A DNA stretch of 64,000 nucleotides from Butyrivibrio fibrisolvens (lineage in GTDB: Bacteria; Bacillota; Clostridia; Lachnospirales; Lachnospiraceae): contig NZ_CP065800.1 in assembly GCF_023206215.1 (NCBI RefSeq), forward strand, positions 1,984,001 through 2,048,000, read 5' to 3'. Each line of letters begins with the position of its first letter. Position 1 is the first letter of the stretch. The position numbers and the translations under genes were made by a program. Below, in pieces: positions 62,191 to 64,000 of the stretch. The notes beneath the pieces are model-generated. The model was not told the DNA's origin and searched no databases. It worked only from the letters and a program-made list of their open reading frames with translations.

Positions 62191-63741
62191 ATGAAAAATA
62201 AGTTATTAGGAATTGCCAGGATCATGAGCATTCTATGCGTCTTTACTGCGGGATGCAGTATTGGGCAGGAGCCTTTCCAAAAAAATTTAGAATATGATGA
62301 TGAAGGGGAACCTTTTGTGGAAAATACAAATGATAAAGATTTCTCGGAACTTACAACTCCCGGAAGTATGGAAAAAGCATATGAATACAAAAACTTTTTT
62401 CTCCCGGGATTATGTGGTACAAATCAGCCATATGTAGGTGACTGTATGGCATATTATGAAGACGGAACATATTATATCTATTATCTCAAAGATGGTGGAG
62501 ATTCATATAATCACTCGGTATTCCTGACCAAGACAACAGACTTTGTAACTTATGAAGAAGTGGAAGGCCCTGTGCTTGAAGCTGACAAAGCAGGCGGTCA
62601 GGATGCATGGATAGGAACAGGATCTGTTGTGAAAATAGGTGATGAATATCTATTCTTCTACACAGGACACGGATCTCATCCTACCTGTGAATATGCAGAG
62701 ACTATCAAGGTTGCAAGAGGAACTAGTCCTACAGAGTTTGAAAAGGACGAAACTTTCGAGATCATACCTCCTGATGAACTTGGACAAAAGAATGATTTTA
62801 GGGATCCGCAGGCATATTATGATGAAGAAACAGGTAATATAGTGCTTACAGTTACTGCATCTAAGGATAATGTTGCAAGGATCCTTAAGTACACGCTAAG
62901 CTCTGATCTTAAAGAAGTGACTTATGATGGAGTTATCTTCGATGATCCTACTAAAGAGTTCTGGAATCTTGAGTGTTCTGATACTTTTAAAATAGGAGAC
63001 AAGTATTACATCACATATTCAGCACAGGATGATACTCTCTGGTATGCAGTATCAGATACGCCTTACGGCCCTTATGAGAATGCTGCAAGAATTGATGGCA
63101 AGCTCTTCTATGCAGCCAAGCACGTAGAGGGCCCTGATGGAATGTATATGGTAGCATGGGCCAGAAGAAGTGATTCACCTTCTGACATCATGGGTGTAAC
63201 AGCCTGGGCAGGGAACCTTATAGTCATGAAGATCTGTCAAAATGAGGATGGAAGTCTGTATCTTGCACCTGTTGACAAGATCGTGGAGCAGTACAAGGAT
63301 AGAAGAAAGCCTCTTATGGCACAGGATGATGTGAACATAACAGCGGGCTCCAGATATTACTACGAAGAGTATTTTAACTGCTATGAAAGCTTTATGCTGA
63401 CCGGTAAGTTCACATATTCCGGTAATGGAAGTTTTGGACTAGCCTTTGATTATAATGGCAATAGTGATAATTATAAGATGATAAGCATAGATACAAGGAC
63501 TCAGCTTCTTGATCTTAATTTTAATGAAGGTACGACAGATATCACTTCTACAAGCGTATCACTTAAAGAAGGCGAGACATACTCTTTTACCTATATTCAG
63601 GAAGGATCTGTGGGCGTCTTCTATATAGATGGTCAGGCATCACTTACAGTAAGGCTCTACGGAGTGTCCGGCAAGAGCATCAGACTCTTTGCAGAAGACT
63701 GCACTGTTGATTATACGGATCTTAGAGAGTATACGAGGTGA
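62191..63741 (+). CDS. GH32-like secreted lipoprotein glycosidase
   Basis: 516 residues. The lipobox is TAGC (Cys21). The five-bladed propeller shows the clan J layout: VGDCMAYYEDGTYYIYYL (nucleophile Asp region, in place of NDPNG), the FRDPQAYYDEETG motif (stabilising RDP) and FWNLECSDTF (general acid Glu in EC). The C-terminal beta-sandwich (about 395-516) is like that of GH32 enzymes (GVFYIDGQASLTVRLYG). It probably releases fructose or a related sugar outside the membrane for the LplABC importer. GH43 is an alternative since the folds are shared. ATG 62191 follows GAGGA at 11 bases. Confidence 0.75.
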   Translation: MKNKLLGIARIMSILCVFTAGCSIGQEPFQKNLEYDDEGEPFVENTNDKDFSELTTPGSMEKAYEYKNFFLPGLCGTNQPYVGDCMAYYEDGTYYIYYLKDGGDSYNHSVFLTKTTDFVTYEEVEGPVLEADKAGGQDAWIGTGSVVKIGDEYLFFYTGHGSHPTCEYAETIKVARGTSPTEFEKDETFEIIPPDELGQKNDFRDPQAYYDEETGNIVLTVTASKDNVARILKYTLSSDLKEVTYDGVIFDDPTKEFWNLECSDTFKIGDKYYITYSAQDDTLWYAVSDTPYGPYENAARIDGKLFYAAKHVEGPDGMYMVAWARRSDSPSDIMGVTAWAGNLIVMKICQNEDGSLYLAPVDKIVEQYKDRRKPLMAQDDVNITAGSRYYYEEYFNCYESFMLTGKFTYSGNGSFGLAFDYNGNSDNYKMISIDTRTQLLDLNFNEGTTDITSTSVSLKEGETYSFTYIQEGSVGVFYIDGQASLTVRLYGVSGKSIRLFAEDCTVDYTDLREYTR

Positions 63742-63781
63742 TGATCGAAAATAGTAGGGCAACTGATATTGCCTAATGGAT

Positions 63782-63823
63782 AAGCTTCTCACATGAGAGT
63801 TAACTTCATGTGGGAAGCTTTTT
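63782..63823 (+). terminator. Rho-independent terminator
   Basis: AAGCTTCTCACATGA pairs with TCATGTGGGAAGCTT (one wobble), followed by a T-run. It ends the LplBCA locus. Confidence 0.9.
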
Positions 63824-63827
63824 AATT

Positions 63828-63980
63828 ATGGTAAGATGTACTGCCAAAAAGAGTAAACGAAGAAAAGAAACGAAGAAAAGAAGCAGTAAGCCGGAGGTAA
63901 ATAGAACTGCCAAAAACAAAGAAAACAGAACAGTTGGCAGTTATTCAAAAAGTAAAAATAAAAATCCCAAAAGAATTTAG
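63828..63980 (+). other. Doubtful Lys/Arg-rich 50-codon frame
   Basis: An ATG frame starting in the terminator tail encodes a highly basic peptide (KKSKRRKETKKRSSKPEV). It has no ribosome site and arises from an A/G-rich stretch, so it is probably not a gene. AACTGCCAA / TTGGCAGTT at 63905-63942 forms a small hairpin inside it. Confidence 0.2.
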
Positions 63981-64000
63981 AAAAAAATAAGAAGTGTACG

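Noticed and set aside
63828..63980. Basic 50-residue protein
   Set aside because: Starts in a terminator tail, lacks a ribosome site and is explained by an A/G-rich stretch; kept only as a doubtful frame.

Overview
This 64-kb window reads as chromosome of a low-GC, anaerobic, fibre-degrading Firmicute of the Lachnospiraceae, most likely a Butyrivibrio or Pseudobutyrivibrio-like gut or rumen bacterium. That assignment is inference. It rests on the many lipoprotein and cell-wall carbohydrate enzymes, LplABC-type and ribose-type sugar ABC importers, YesM/YesN regulation, a butyrate-pathway thiolase, strong AGGAGG ribosome sites and A+T-rich spacers. No rRNA, complete tRNA or CRISPR array is visible.

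Layout. 1-3.1 kb: end of a galactofuranose-type sugar importer (YtfT/YjfF permeases, then a YtfQ-like binding lipoprotein). 3.2-12.4 kb: a DUF4342 protein, a His-rich CsoR-like metal regulator, an AraC regulator divergent from a GPH sugar symporter, an esterase, an AAA-ATPase-like/PD-(D/E)XK protein, a flavin-binding protein and an M42 peptidase. 12.4-17.3 kb: a rearranged amino-acid-binding lipoprotein, acetyl-CoA acetyltransferase and a secreted esterase. 17.5-19.4 kb: an IS1182-type insertion sequence with perfect 15-bp ends. 19.5-33.3 kb: a 1546-residue wall-anchored pectinesterase, a second secreted esterase, a GH43 enzyme, a GH39 beta-xylosidase and several small membrane proteins. 33.6-45.2 kb: a frameshifted S66 peptidase, a patatin, then YesM/YesN kinase-regulator genes in front of a complete ribose-type importer. 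45.3-54.6 kb: small membrane proteins, gene remnants, coaBC and coaX head to head, and a second-type rsmH. 54.7-63.7 kb: a LacI repressor divergent from an LplB-LplC-LplA importer, a binding-module lipoprotein and a GH32-like lipoprotein, which together look like a compact gram-positive polysaccharide-utilization locus.

The genes fit one lifestyle. Surface esterases, pectinesterase, GH43, GH39 and GH32-like enzymes trim plant polymers, several importers take up the products, and each importer has its own local regulator.

The least explained content is between genes. There is an unusually rich set of palindromic elements: composite arrays of distinct hairpin modules reused at several loci, a 264-bp near-palindrome between convergent genes, a 164-bp palindrome upstream of the histidine kinase, a 25-bp hairpin over a stop codon, a three-hairpin cluster inside an operon, and several tandem-repeat arrays (9, 20 and 36 bp) in putative control regions. 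These are the best candidates here for something undescribed. All comparisons were made by eye, so similarity figures are approximate.
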